A DNA stretch of 64,000 bases from Pseudovirgaria hyperparasitica. Lineage: Eukaryota > Ascomycota > Dothideomycetes > Acrospermales > Acrospermaceae. Under the pieces are notes generated by a model. The model was not told the DNA's origin. It saw only the letters and a list, made by a program, of their open reading frames with translations, and ran no database searches. Both the position numbers and the translations under genes were made by a program. The stretch lies in assembly GCF_010093815.1 (NCBI RefSeq), contig NW_022985549.1:744001-808000 (forward strand), read 5' to 3'. Shown here piece after piece: positions 10,766-23,687 of the stretch. Every line of letters starts with the position of its first letter. The first letter of the stretch is position 1.

Positions 10766-11253
10766 GATTTCCGGATATTGATGGAGAAAGACGCCGTAAA
10801 TCAGACACGAGTACGCACGCCAAACCATATCCGGACGTATATCTAACCCAACACGGCAATACAGAACCCTGGGACACAGAACCAGTGTTTACTGCTGGAG
10901 CCAAAAAGAAAAAGATGCTACGAAAAAAAACCCTGGTCCGGACACGATGCAGATCGTAAAAAAGACGTCTAAATGTACCGCTTACATGACATACATCTGG
11001 TACAGAACCACGCTCAATTATGCTACCCTATTCACGTATGCTGTGTACAATATTTCTTATGAGTCGCTATAAAGGTGGATTTCACATGAGAACTGTCTGC
11101 ATGATTTACATCTATTCTACATAATACGTCTCATCGTCGCATGACCTTCCCTGAAAATGCTCTATAGATGTGATGTTTTCGAACGCCAAAACTCTCAAAT
11201 GTCCGCAGCCTCACTGCCCCCCCTTTAGTGATGCATCATGATATGTGAGTAAT
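10766..11253. other. intergenic, no gene seen
   Basis: About 490 bp between the F-box promoter and the ELG1 stop codon. No feature was recognised. Confidence 0.55.
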
Positions 11254-14200
11254 CTAAGCCTCTTGGCTACTTGCTGATTGACTTTTAATTTGGCTACCAC
11301 TAAGCGTGGTCATCATATCACTCCCGTCGTCTTTGACTTCGGTGCTCATCCCAGCCCAGCTCTCGCCTGCAGTCTTCAACACGGCCGTGAGATTCAAGTC
11401 TTTGTGAAACCATCGTTCTCTTCGCGTAGTCTCTCTTGCACCTCCTTCTAGTGCGCTGCGACTGGCCCTGGTAGTACGTGCGCGTTTAGTAGCTCGTCCG
11501 CCCTCGGATAACAAGTTGGAAAGACGCAGACGAGCCGCTTCCAGCTTAAGGTCGGCAGCGGCAATACTCCGAACGTATGGAGCAACATCCACTACAACGA
11601 GGGAGAGAGGCCGGTCGACAATACATGAGTTTGCTGGTGTACCAACATAAAGCTGGTCATGACGTGGGATGGTGATCGGATTTAGTGTGACCAAAACGTT
11701 CTCAGGCGAGAAGTCGGGCAAATTTGCCTCTGCTTGTTTGTTGGCGAGTATAATATCGATAGACTTGGTCTCAATGGACGAGGCTCTAGCCTTCATAGGT
11801 CCCGTATCATCGCAGAGGTGTTGTAATTTCAAAGCCATAGCTATGGCTAGTTGTGTGTCGATATTCCTGTAGTCATTGACATGGTCTGCCTGGAGAAGCG
11901 GCAGGCCAGAGATGTAATTAAGTCGGGCCTTCTCAGAAATTGCGGGTTGCGTAGTATCCGCCAAAGCCTGTAACAGTCAGTTCTGTACTTACTATATTCC
12001 CAAGGTAAAGAACTTACGGAACGTGTGGCCGGAAGGTCGACACGACAGAAGACATCAGCTGCACTACGACCTTCCGCTAGGAAATCCAAAGTCTCAAGTT
12101 GCTCACGCGAATGGGAAGTGGGAGCTTGCTGAGGCGATGCGAATGTGCTACACATGCGGGCGGTGTCGACGGGGTCGACCAACCAATTGTCCCATAACTG
12201 TCTCGTCAACTCCTCCTCAATGACCATACCGGTGATCGCAGATTCGTGGACAGTGTCGCGTCCAATCCAACCCATACCGCTAAGATACGTGCCTTCGCTT
12301 GCTACGCGTAAAATCTTGCCCTCGCTGTCAACGTCTTTACCAGGCGGCCACCGTTGATAAATCCACTCCAGCCCTCCTTTTCGATCTCCAACTGCCATCT
12401 GGCACCAGAAATCCAACTCTGTAATGCTAGCCCGAAGGTCTTCGCTCTTAGCCCTATAGAGCGAAACCACATCTCTTCTATCAAGAATATGGCCTTCACG
12501 AGCAGCCATCAGGAGAAGATATGCTGAGACTATCTTTTCGGATGGAGGCGTAAATCGCAGGACGGCCTCAAAGGTAAGTTCAGCCATCGGAAGAAGACTT
12601 TCGTCGTTGCACGTCAGAATCATTGGGCGCTTCGACTGCATTGCCAAATCGATAACAGTACTCCAAAACCCTTTGTCCTCTTCAAAAAGTACGTCGACTT
12701 CCTCCAATAGGATCAAAGACTGCTGTTGTGACTTGCGTTGACGAATTGTCGTCTCCAGCTGACTCGCCACACGTGCTGATTTCGATTGAGATTCTTTCAC
12801 GACTTTGGCTTCTGGCTGGGCCTTCTTCCCTCCGGCTTGTTTTTGGAAAAAGGACGTCATCATCCCTTGTCGACCGCTTGCTATATCCTTCTGAAAAGCC
12901 TCTGCAGCTCTTTCGGTGTCCGAATCGACAAGATTTACCGTCAGTGGATCATCTTGTCTATTGCTGACGAGATGATTTTCAGTCATATCGCCGACTCGTT
13001 CAGTGATATCTTTACCACTTCTTTTGCTGCCGGCATTGATCTCGAAGACATCAAAATTCAACTCTTTTGCGATAGCATATACTGCGGCAGTCTTTCCACA
13101 TCCATGAGAACCGCTAATTAGGATCAAATTCTTTAATTTCCGAACCGATCCTTTTGAGTTTGAGTCTCCTATTCGTATCAGAGACTTAGGGCCATTGCGT
13201 CTTTTGAACGGCCCGTCGGATACATTTTCAGGATCTGTAAGCTCATCCAGATCACTGGCGCTATCCGAATCGACTATGAAGTCATCCAGCTCATTGGTCT
13301 TCTTTCTCTTCTTCGCAGGCTTCTGACGTTTACCCTTGCCAAGAGCCTTCTCCGACAAGTCTTTTGCTACGCCACCGACTGATTGGACCTTGAGGCTTGT
13401 CAACCAAGTCCGAAGAATAGCCATGGACTGTGTGCTTTGAAGCACGTCGGACGCTTTCTTTGGAGCATATTTGTGCGTCCAAGCTTGAGTGTCACACGTG
13501 CCCCTGTCAAATGAGGTTAAGGTGTCCTCAAATTGGTCCAGGAGTCCAAAAATTGCCGGGTGTGGCTCTAGTACCGCTGTAGATGAGGCGTTTGGTTGAG
13601 AATCTGAGGCCCTTAGGACATCGCTAAGCTGGCGCTTGACCTTGTCAAGAATTACGCTTCCATTGGTGACATGTCTTCGTGGCAGGCGTATCGACTTGGA
13701 CGGTGGTGGAAATCCGTTATCAGCGCAAACTTCTGATATTGGAATCTTTCTCAATGCTTGTCCGAAAGTACGGAGTATGTCCTCATCTTCAACGATATGT
13801 GTTGCATTTGCTTTCAATCGTCTACGGATTAGAGCAGAACGACCAGATCCCGGGCTATCTGGCAAATCCGGTTCGAAGGAGCCTCTTGTGTGAGCATTAC
13901 CTCTGCTTGGCCATGGTGCTTCTAACGAGCCTGGGCGCTTCACAGTGCTTGTGCGAGCGATGCCAGATCCACTAGATTCTGCGTCCGTGCCGTCCACTCT
14001 CGCATCACTTCGAAGCTTCCCAGGAGTGACAGTACTTCTCTTTGAGTATTGCGTCTTAGGAGCTTCTACTGTAGATTTATTCTCATCTTTTACATTGCGC
14101 TTGCCCATGAAAAATGGATGCGTTGTTTTGGGTTGGTTTTTTGGTCTGACGGGTGCAGCTACGATGTTTAGTTCATGAGTCTGGACTGTAGCAGCCATAA

Positions 14201-15313
14201 CTCTTGATGTTCCGCTCATGATGCTATCAATCTCATGTCCAATCTTTGTTGTACGTTCGCGATCCATCTGGAGAACGACCGAACTCGAATTACTTGAGCT
14301 TGGGTGAGTTATGGTACCGTAGCGGATGATAGCAATGCAAGAACTAATAGCCTTCACGCCTTTGCCTTTCGACCTAGTCCTTGGGGCCTTATTCCGTCCT
14401 TCTTTAGCGGCCGAATTTGAGATGGGAGAGCTGAACTTGCCACTTGAATTCAATCGCAGCATTTTTTTAGGGGTGGTGATCAATACAGCTGGCATCGGCT
14501 TTAGTATAGACGACTCATCATTCAACTGTTCTGTATTCGAAGTTTTAGGTGATCTTCTTGTACGTGTCTCTGGGGAAAGAGAGGCAGAATCCATCTCGGC
14601 GGGGGGCGTCGCTGGGATAATATGCTTGCTCTGTGGAATGTCGACTACGAAAGTGGTCGGGCTTGAAGCTTCCACCAGAATCCGTGCAGGAGGTTCGCCC
14701 GCTGCATTTTGTAATTGCTGACGCCAATCAAGATTTGGGTTCGGCTCGTTGGATGGGAGATTTCCGAGGTCTTCCTGCTTCTCAAGCCTAGGCGATGGGG
14801 AACCTGTCGTGACAGGCGTGGTTACCTGCGCCCCATCGCCAGGTTCCAGACTGATCTTTCGTCGTTTTTGTCTCCTTCCAGATGAATATCCATCGATCCT
14901 TGGGTCTATGCTGATAGCGCACGCCGCGCTAGCTGATCTACAGGCTTCTTCAGACCTGTTGAGCTCCGGGTTCTTTGTGAAGTTCTCTAGCAGTGCTTTG
15001 CTTTCTGCGGATACTGCCTGTTGCCCGAGTGACTTTCTTTGACGAGGCTCGCGCGTCTTTGAAGGCTCATTCCTGACTTCTTCAGATCCGGCATCCGACG
15101 CTGAGAAGCGCTCTTGGCCCTGTAGAGTAGGATCCTGATGAGGCTTGGGGGTGTTTGTTGCTCGATAGTCCGTATCTAGACACCTCAGTTCGGACGAGAA
15201 TTCTCCAGAGCTCTTGGATTGGAGCCAGACTGACCTTGGGTTTTGCTGAAGAACGGATGCAGTGACTTCGTGTCTCCGAGATTCATAGCGATACCAATTG
15301 TGAGAGCCGCCAT
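11254..15313 (-). CDS. ELG1: Elg1/ATAD5-type RFC-like AAA+ ATPase, PCNA unloader
   Basis: Predicted 1316 aa, complement(11254..11967, 12018..15175, 15235..15313), with introns of 50 and 59 bp. Elg1 replaces Rfc1 in an alternative clamp-loader complex that removes PCNA, including SUMO-PCNA, from DNA after replication. The first exon encodes a PIP-like motif, TKSLHPFFSK, and a second HPFF motif (KTTHPFFMGK) lies near residue 380. After a long basic, Ser-rich disordered region comes YAPKKASDVL, then an acidic insert (DELDD-like, DSDSASDLDELTD). Walker A GSHGCGKT is near residue 716 and Walker B LILLEEVD near 850, with a spacer carrying TSFFQK. The C-terminus is the RFC-like helical collar (LSGLPLLQADHVNDYRNID type). 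It is divergent from UTP8, and an ACGCGT box lies 132 bp upstream of the start. Confidence 0.9.
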
Positions 15314-15687
15314 GCGCCTGAGCTCAACTGAAACAGAAGGAATAGCAATAGTGCATAGTTACGCGGGGGAGGGAACTGTCGTGGATTCAGACTGGGGTGT
15401 TCGCTGATTCTGCTGAACGAGCATTCAATTCAGTCAATGGAGGCACGCGTCCTGAGTGACGCGCCTGAACACGGGAGCGGGATTGCATTAGACCCAATTG
15501 GGACTAGCCTAGACCAGCTATGCACGCCCCATCAGCGCCCCAAGCACGAGCCACAGTACAGCGCCAAGAGTTCGAACTTTTTATTTTGGAGAGCTCAATT
15601 CTCTGGCTTCACAACCACCGCAAAATTCTACGGCGCAGTAGAGCTGTTACAACTTTACCGGTCCCTAGACTGGCCAGTACTACCATT
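15314..15687. promoter_or_regulatory. divergent ELG1/UTP8 promoter region
   Basis: A 374-bp interval shared by two housekeeping genes. It is relatively GC-rich and contains one ACGCGT and a nearby GACGCG word. No TATA box is obvious. Confidence 0.55.
15445..15450. promoter_or_regulatory. MCB-type element ACGCGT upstream of ELG1
   Basis: Perfect ACGCGT 132 bp from the ELG1 start and about 240 bp from the UTP8 start, followed 10 bp later by a related GACGCG. The same hexamer precedes POL12 in this window. G1/S regulation is inferred from yeast MBF biology. Confidence 0.45.
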
Positions 15688-18600
15688 ATGTCTGCTGAGA
15701 AAGAGTTTGACAATCCTTTCGCGATTGCTACTCTGACACAACCCATTGGCGGTTCACATTGTGGCCGAATCCTTTCATCGGTAGCATATGGGCTCAGCGG
15801 CTCCAGGAAACGCAAGCGAGCAGAAATTGTCGTAAGCTCTGATGGAGAAGGTATTCATATCTACAATGTAGGGCTATGGCTATATGGGCTACATACTGGC
15901 CTAACAGTGTCATACAGGTTCAAACATCGCGTGTAGTCGCATCATATGCGGTTCCTCCGCAAGCCTCTTTCAACACAACACCCTGCTGTGTCTATCGTCG
16001 ACCTTCCAAAGGTCTTCCTGCCCGTCGATGTACATACTCCTCCACTGTGCAGGCTTTGAACGGAGCAGGGAGTCCACAGGTCATTTGCTTCGATGAAGAG
16101 TCTGAGCCCGGCACACTGGGCAACATGCGAAAGCTCACTTTTGACATACCAAAGGAGCGGTCAGACGTGGTGGCGATCGAAGCTGTACCGACCGCTAGTG
16201 GCTATTATAGTCAAGAGTTTGTCTTTGAGATTATTGTTGTTTACCAAGACGGTAAACTGGATTGTCTATCATCGGATCTCCAGACATTGCAATGGACATC
16301 CGACCTGAGGTCTATCCTTCCCTCCCAACCTTCTCGAAATAATGCCACTAGTATGAGCGTAGGATATGCATACGTCACCAATGCCCTCCAGGCGAGCCGC
16401 GGTCTCTTCAAGGGACGCGACGATGTTGTCGCAATTCTGCAAGGCTCTAGGGAAGCAGACCCTGGAGTGCTTGCGGGCACACCTGTGGTGGTGCTGGCTA
16501 CCACTTTGGGAGGATCTGCGCAGCTTGACCTCCATGCCTTCTCACTGCGACCAGCGCTTCAATCCGGCTTAACATCTCGAGACGCTACAGCTAGACATCT
16601 TGTATCCTGGCGCCTTCCTAAAGCTACAATGTCGGCGGACTTGGCTGCCTCCAAGATTAGTGTACAGGCTGATACAGGAACTGTTACTTATCTCGCGCCT
16701 GATGGACTGGTCACCTATAGACTCCACGACGCTATACCGAAGGAGGTCTCGTATCTCGGCTGCTCCGATGGCCAATTTCGGTCTTTCCTTAGGCTCACTC
16801 CATCACTTGCTCTGGCCGTATCTGATTTGTACTGCGGACTCTTCGACCTGACCTATCAGACACTTCAAGCCACTTTGCGCTTCAGTCAGTCTGAACCACC
16901 GAACGGCGTGGACAAGAAGCGATCCCGCGGTGTAGCTGAGTCTACTATGAAAGACGTCACGTTCATTGGCTACTTTGCAGCACTCGACCTAGCTGTTGGC
17001 TCTACAGCTACGGAACTGGTTGGGTTTCCGCTCGGTTCGATTCTTCCACGGAGACATGGCAAGAAGGAAGCAAGTCTCTTAATCGACTCCATTGGAAAAG
17101 GCCTTCGAAATGGCCTGCCAGCACAAGTAATCACCCAGAATAGTGCAGGCCCTGTGGATTTGGCCAAGGATTTCAAGGAAAAGATTAATCTTCTGGATGA
17201 GCAGGACGATGTTTTTGGATTCGAACGGGAGTTCGCTGAAGCTGTTGGCATCGAAAGAGACACTACGGAATTTGATACGTGGGCGAAAAGCCACACCAAT
17301 GGGACGAATAAGGCCTTGAAAACCAATGGAACTACCTCACCACAGCATGACGGCATGGATGTCGATGCACCCAGTGATGAGGTGCCGTTACCGTCCTGGA
17401 ACTTTCCCGCAAGGTTTGATATAAAGGACCGCTTCAGGCACGAACCTCTCGCGATGTACGCTCTATCGAAACTCTTCTCATGGGCCCCGGAAACCAAAAA
17501 TTCTACACTACCCTTAAAGATGCCCACAATCGTGGCTGATGCTTACATGCCAAATATCTTCCAGTACCTACTTTTGACAGAGTGCTTCAATAAGAACACC
17601 ATACAACGTGCACTGCGCATCCATTCAGGCGTTCCGGGAGACATGCGTATCGTCAATGATGGTGATGTTGTTACAGCGCTCGTCGACCTCGACCCAAGTT
17701 TTGGCATCCTACGTACCGTGCTGGAGTCCGGGTCATATCTATCGATTGGCGAGGTCACATCCTCAATCAAGCTCATAGTACAACGACTCGGCGCTCAGGC
17801 TGTGTCAGAACTCAATGCACGTCTCCTACTTCACAGTGACCCGCCGATCAACGGAGTGGACAATGATCAGGATGTTGAAAAGGCTATCAGCTCAATGTCA
17901 GATGTGATTGACGACACCCACGCATATCTTGACAACATGCCATCCGCCGATGTCGAAAACAACTTTATTCTGTTTTGCTGCTTCCAAGGGGCTTTGAAAG
18001 CTCTATACACGTTCCCAAAGCCAACTATTGTAGCTGGTCTCCGTACAGCCTTGGACCACGACCAATTATTTGTTCTCCTGAACTTACTGCGAATCCAGTT
18101 AAGCGGCGGTGGCTGGGCATCCCGCTACTTCGACAGCGAAGCCTCCGAACCCCAAGACGACGACTCCTCATCCGACGACCAGATCATCATAATCGCAAAC
18201 CTCCTTTCGACCGTCCTCGATACAATCGGCGTAGGTGGCTGGCTCCTCGCCTCGCAACGCTCCCAAGATCCAACCACATCCACCACTACGATCGAGCAAG
18301 AAGACAGCCCCGAAACCCTGATCCACGACCTCCACGAAGTTGTCTCTGCTGTCGCCGAAGGCATTCACGAAGTCACCTTCATGAACGGCCTCCTCTCCGA
18401 CTTTCTCCGCTACGAACACCGCCTCAAGACCTCCTCATCCAAGACCACCACCACCACCGCAGTTTCGCGCAACAAACAACACAACAAGAAACCGTATAAG
18501 GTTTCGACCGCAAGCGACGCCCTGTATGGCGCCGACGCCTACGCCGACTCTCGTATCCTCCCGCTCGGCATGCTCGTCAAGGATGCCCCAGCGCTCATGA

Positions 18601-18704
18601 AGAACGCGCCCAATGGCACAGAAGTCAAGAAGAGTATGCGCCAGATCGGCTATGAGCTGAGTAAGATGGTGCCCAAGTATAGCGTCGAGCGGATTGAGAT
18701 ATGA
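15688..18704 (+). CDS. UTP8: probable UTP8, SSU processome / t-UTP subunit
   Basis: Predicted 988 aa, join(15688..15867, 15918..18704), with a 50-bp intron whose removal gives DGEGIHIYN-VQTSRVVASYAVPPQ. The N-terminus (KRKRAEIVVSSDGEGIHIYN, SYAVPPQASFNTTPCCVYRR) and the beta-strand-rich first ~450 residues fit the beta-propeller of Utp8. The C-terminal ~400 residues are helical and end in a basic tail (GYELSKMVPKYSVERIEI). Utp8 belongs to the t-UTP/UtpA complex that binds the 5' ETS of pre-rRNA in the nucleolus. Acidic (EPQDDDSSSDDQ) and Thr/Lys-rich stretches interrupt the C-terminal half. The assignment rests on general resemblance to fungal Utp8 proteins rather than a catalytic motif; another propeller-type nucleolar protein is possible. 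Confidence 0.6.
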
Positions 18705-19140
18705 TCTGATAGAGAGTCTTTTGGGTTGTCGGCTTTGGTGTAGGCGACTACCTGGGGTTTTATACATATACATATATGGATATACGTGTGTGTATGTGTG
18801 TATATATGAAATGAATGAAATTTGTTGTTCCACGTCGTATTAGGTTTTTGCCGTTCCGTGCCGTGACTGTAAATGTGATGTAATTATGCGACTTATTTGT
18901 GCTTTTTTGTAAACGCAATCCATTGTACTAACTAACTGAATAACTAATGCCTTGAACTGCCCGAAAGGACACTAGACAAGATGAGGATAAGATACGATAA
19001 AATATGCTATGCAGCGCTAATTTCTGACTGGAGAACGCCCTCTAGCCTTGCCAACTCCATCTCCCCCTTTCTCCTCCCTATACACAACCCTACCCTACCC
19101 CTCCATACCTACGACAAAGATAACCCCCAAACAAAGCCAT
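18705..19140. other. convergent intergenic with TA/TG-rich tract
   Basis: A 436-bp interval between two convergent genes. It contains an alternating TA/TG-rich tract at about 18761-18809 (TACATATACATATATGGATA and similar). No gene was seen. Confidence 0.55.
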
Positions 19141-20511
19141 CTACACAAACACATCCCCACGAAAAATCCTCCTCGCCGTCGTAACGACACTGACATCCGC
19201 AACCCGCACGCCCAGCGGCACGCTCGCGTCCTCTACATTCCGGACCACGGCCTCGACGACGCCGCTGCGATGTGCGATTGCCTTTTTCACTCCTCCCATT
19301 CCTCCCGCCCTTCCTCCCGTTTCAGGGCTTCGCAGGGGCTCCTCAGACCTAGCCTTGCGAGCGATGAGGCTGGGCACCGTACCAGGCATCGTGAGAGCAG
19401 CGCTCAGCGCGACGGTGCCGGTGAGTTGGAATGAAGGGTGCGGGGAGCCCATGCTGAATGGAACGACGCGGATATCGACGTGCGAGGAGGGCGAGGGAGG
19501 GTAGCAGAGGACGATTTTGGGGACTGCTCTTGTGCGCGCGGCGTCTTGTGGGGTGTGTGCGAGGCCAAATAAGACGGCGGCGTGGCAGCGGGTTGATTCG
19601 AGTGCGGTGTGTAGATCTGGGCTGTCGAGGTCTGACTGGGTGATTGGAGTGGGGAGGGTTGCTGCGTCGACGAAGACGAAGGGGTTTGCGGCGTCGATGA
19701 GGCTGGCTTGTATGCATGTGCTTTCGCCGGTGGAGAGGGACGGAAACGTGAGGGTGTCGGATGGGTTGCCGGTCGGGTAGAACTGGCGGGTCCCGACGGT
19801 GCCGGAGGGATTTGTCCAGGACAGCTTGAGGGGCGATCCGGAGCCGGCGTAGCCGGATATCTTGTGAGTACCGTCTGCGAGGAAGGTGCCATCGGGGGCA
19901 ACCTGGAGGGTTTGGGAGATGAGAGCGCCGGTGTTAGTGTCGTGGACGCGGACGACGGCCTAGACGTTGTTAATATATGTTTGAGGGGAACGGGAGTCCG
20001 GAACGTGAGATCGGACCTGTTTCTGGCCTGGCTTGACGCGGACAAGACCTTCGTCGAGGGCAAATGGGCCGACACCGCTGCAGATGTTGCCGCAACTTCC
20101 TCGGAGATCGACTTTGTTTTCGCCGACGGCAACTTGAGCGAAGGTGAAGTCAACGTCTGCATCCGGGTGGCTAGATGGAGACACAATGGCTGCTTTCGAG
20201 GTCGTTGAAGTGGCGCCGCCGACGCCGTCGAGTTGTCTCCTGTCTCCGTTGCCAGAGCCCATTATAGTGCTTAGAATCTGAGGCCAGGCAGATTTGGTCT
20301 GAGGCATGTGGTCGCCGTGGAGGAAGATGCCACGAGAAGTCCCGGCACGCATTAGCACTGCAGGTATACATCTGCCAGGTCTAGACAGAGGATGAGTGAC
20401 AACTCGGGGAGTCGCGAGGCGGCTGAGATTTGGTAACGCGCTGTGTAGCATTTCATTGTGCGCCGTACCCACGAGAACCGAGGACGAAACTGAAGATCGC
20501 AAAGAAGCCAT
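19141..20511 (-). CDS. PrpF-family isomerase (2-methylaconitate / methylitaconate isomerase type)
   Basis: Predicted 437 aa, complement(19141..19959, 20017..20511), with a 57-bp intron (GTCCGA...CTAG) joining RVKPGQKQ to AVVRVHDTNTGALI. Family landmarks are IPAVLMRAGTSRGIF (about 49-63), GDRRQLDGVGGATSTTSKAAIV, FAQVAVG, and GSCGNICSGVGPFA. Lys106 (TTSKAAIV) and Cys140 (SCGN) align by context with the residues proposed for acid-base chemistry in bacterial PrpF. The second half repeats the DapF-like fold. Bacterial PrpF isomerises 2-methylaconitate in propionate catabolism; fungal members are poorly characterised. The first ~45 residues are Ser/Arg-rich with few acids and could be a mitochondrial presequence. 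No neighbouring gene supports a pathway. Confidence 0.8.
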
Positions 20512-21994
20512 TGAATTGATGTTCGCATACCCAACCAGCGATTGGGAGCGGGTTGTAAGTGGTGTTTATGCTTCCGCTCATAAGGGGTCACAGAGCATTG
20601 GATGCCGATTTTGATATCCCTGAAAGGGGTACGCCCTTCATTCTCACCGAGTCTCACTTATGTTGTCAATGTGGCATGGATAGTGTAGCGGACTTTGCTG
20701 TTGATGTCGCATTTACAATATTACAGAAGAAAATTGTAGAGTCGTGGGTCCTCCATCAAGATACAAGGTGGGATCTCTGGGGCGCGTCTTAGCATCAGCA
20801 AGCCGTAAGCTGGACGACGGAAGACATGCTGTGAGGGTTCTGTTTGAAATTAGATCATCCGATACACTCCTCTGTGCTGTAAAGGTTCAGTGTTTAAGCG
20901 GTGAAGGTTAATCAAAATGTGACTTCGATCAGTACACATCAACAGTCTACTATGTCGAAATTGCGGAATGGACATGTCTGGAAGACGAAAATTGAGTGTC
21001 GGTGTCGGATATAGTGAAAGTACTCAAATGCCCTTGTACGTTTAGCTAGGTCTTATGGCTCCAGAATGTATTCATAGGCCAATGTCGAGGAAGACCTCCA
21101 GTCCGAAAGAGTATAGTGATGGTGCAGCCCATTACCCAGGCCGCACTAGAAGGTGTTATAAGTACGTGATCCACCGTGAGACAGGCGTTGAGAAGAAATA
21201 TTGGTACAATCTTCTTACGTAGTACATCCTTGTACATAGTACATCAAAATCAGAGAAAGATGACGTGCGACAAGGATCAGAGATGATCTATCCATAACAC
21301 ATCTGTATGACGTGTGATTTCATGTCAAGCAGCAAGCTGTGGCAGATTCTAGACTTGGATCACAGCAAATAGACCCTGGGATGAATGCAAATTCGATAAA
21401 TGAATGTGCTGTTGTTAGAGACGTCGACTGACTAGCTGATTAGCAGCATGGCAGAGCTATCGTCATGAGCGAGTGTGAGCTGAGAGACTTTGCGAATGAA
21501 CTTATTTGTTTCGTCATGGCGAAATCAAGGGAGAAACGATATGTAACAAGAACACTGCCCGCTATGTAAGATGGGGTAAAGACAAAAGAACTGTATGCCA
21601 AGCAGTGTGGGGGTTTGAACAGGGTCGTTTTGTTTTTGTGGGCCACGAGTGACGGAACGGCGCGGTGAATCCATCGACCATGGGATCCCGCTGCACCATC
21701 TTCTGAGACGGCCATCTCGAGCTGATGATTAATTAACATCCATGTTACGGTTGATATTGGACTTCAAGCCTTGGCAGGCTCACGGTCACCAAAGTCCCGC
21801 GCAAAAAGCACTGTCGAGAAAAAAGTTCTCGAAAGAAACTTCCGACAGTCTGAGTGGCGGCGATGCGAATACGAGGTCACATATACAACCTTTCAGGATC
21901 TGGTCTAATATATTTTGGGAGGCAGATCATAGATGATTCATCCGACTTTCATCTGAACATTCTTCGCAGTTAGCCTCTTACTGTGCTTGTTAGC
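20512..21994. other. long intergenic, no gene seen
   Basis: About 1.48 kb between two divergent genes (isomerase and MFS transporter). The sequence is AT-leaning. I found only short ORFs without family features, no RNA gene and no clear repeat. Confidence 0.6.
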
Positions 21995-23687
21995 ATGGGC
22001 TCACCAAACGCTGTCGAGCTCAAACTCCGGGACCAAACCAACATCCTTCCACTCAAACGCCTTGTCATCGTTTATGCAACTCTCTCGCTCTCACTCTTCA
22101 TTTGCTATGCCGACCAGAACGGCATTGGGGTTGCATTGCCAACTATCGCGAGGGACCTCGATGCCGGCGATACAATATCATGGGCAGGGACGTCTTCGCT
22201 CATCGCCAACACAGTTTTCCAAGTCCTCTACGGACGGCTGTCTGACATCTTCGGGCGTAAGGTGATATACCTATCCGCGATTGCGCTGCTGGTTGTCGCC
22301 GACGTTTTGTGCTCAATCGCACCGAACGCATATGCATTTTATGTCTTTCGCGGCATGGCTGGTGTTGCTAATGGCGGCATCAACTCTTTGACAATGATGA
22401 TTGTGTCTGATGTTGTAACGTTGAAACAGCGAGGCAAATACCAGGGTATTCTGGGGGCTTGTATCGGGCTCGGTAACACGTTTGGGTATGTCGAGCGTCA
22501 ACTCTGTCCATACTCGTCTGCTAACGACGGCACAGTCCCCTTGTGAGTGGCGCTTTCGCTCAATACTTGACCTGGCGTGGATTCTTTTGGCTGTTAGCTC
22601 CTATGGGGGCGTGCTGTGCTGTCTCTGGGTGGTTCCTAGTTCCGAGCAAGCCTGTAGAAGGGCATGTCATGGACAAAGTCAAGCTCATAGACTGGTGGGG
22701 GATTCTCACAGGAACAGTAGCCATAATACTGCTCCTCATTCCAATCTCTGGAGGTGGGGCATACTTCGAATGGACCTCACCTATGGTCATCGTCATGCTG
22801 ACCATAGGCGCTGTGGCGCTTGTAGCTTTTCTGCTAGTGGAAGCATTCATATCGAAGTTGCCAATGACGCCCTGTAAGCTCTGCTGACGACCCGTGGATG
22901 TCAAACTGTAGCTGACAAAACCTTAGTGTCGATGTTCACTATCACCCCAGTCGCCGTGATGCTGGCTCAGAATCTGGTGTTTGGAATGGCGTATTACTCC
23001 GAACTATACTATCTTCCACTGTACTTTGAAAATGTTCGTGGCTGGTCGCCTATAATATCAGCTTCTCTTACGATACCTCTCGTTATCGCACAGGCGGCCA
23101 TGAGTGCGTTATCCGGGCAATATATCTCCTGGGCCAGTCGGTACGGAGAGGTCATCTGGAGTGGATATGCGATTTGGACTTTAGGCGCCGGTCTTATGAT
23201 ACTATTTGACCGGAACACATCAGCCGTTGTTATCATCTTTATCACACTTGTGACTGGCCTCGGCGTCGGCAATGTGTTTCAGCCGGTGCTGGTCGCTTTG
23301 CAAGCCCACGCGCCTCGACATCAACGTGCAGTCATCATCTCTAATCGCAACTTCCTGAGATCACTCGGCGGCGCAGCAGGACTTGCCATCAGTGCCGCGA
23401 TCCTCCAAAGCTCCTTGAGAGGCGCATTGCCCAGCGAGCTGTCTTATATCGCCAAGAATGCGTATGCTCGACCGAGCCTGGAAAGCTTCACAGAGTCGGA
23501 GAGAGAAGCCATCGTCGATGCTTATATGACGGGACTAAGGACAGTATTTACTTGGTTGGTGCCGCTCATTGGGTTTTGTCTCTTGAGCTGTATACTGGTG
23601 AAAGACAACGGCTTGGAGCATAGGGAGAACGACGCAAAGGGGCCGGAAGCGGAATCTCGATCCAGTAAAAGTGATGAGAAGGTATGA
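21995..23687 (+). CDS. MFS transporter, DHA2-like (14-TM drug:H+ antiporter type)
   Basis: Predicted 529 aa, join(21995..22485, 22536..22873, 22927..23687), with introns of 50 and 53 bp. The first transmembrane segment carries DQNGIGVALPTIARDL (DHA-type D1 region), followed by the MFS motif A form GRLSDIFGRK and GGINSLTMMIVSDVV...RGKYQGILGACIGLGNTFGP (motif C-like antiporter glycines). After the first intron, PLVSGAFAQYLTWRGFFW is the usual DHA2 sequence. At least 12 and probably 14 hydrophobic segments are present. The tail is short and charged. Such proteins export drugs or secondary metabolites across the plasma membrane. The start at 21995 (MGSPNAVEL) is the first ATG before the transporter body. 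Confidence 0.9.

Noticed and set aside
11669-14721. Plus-strand ORFs antisense to ELG1
   Set aside because: They overlap conserved AAA+ coding sequence on the other strand and show no domain of their own.
16970-17527. 185-codon minus-strand ORF inside UTP8
   Set aside because: Shadow of the long plus-strand gene; no independent protein features.
19404-20186. 260-codon minus-strand Pro/Ser-rich ORF overlapping the PrpF gene
   Set aside because: It is an out-of-frame reading of the isomerase exons; the other frame carries the conserved motifs.
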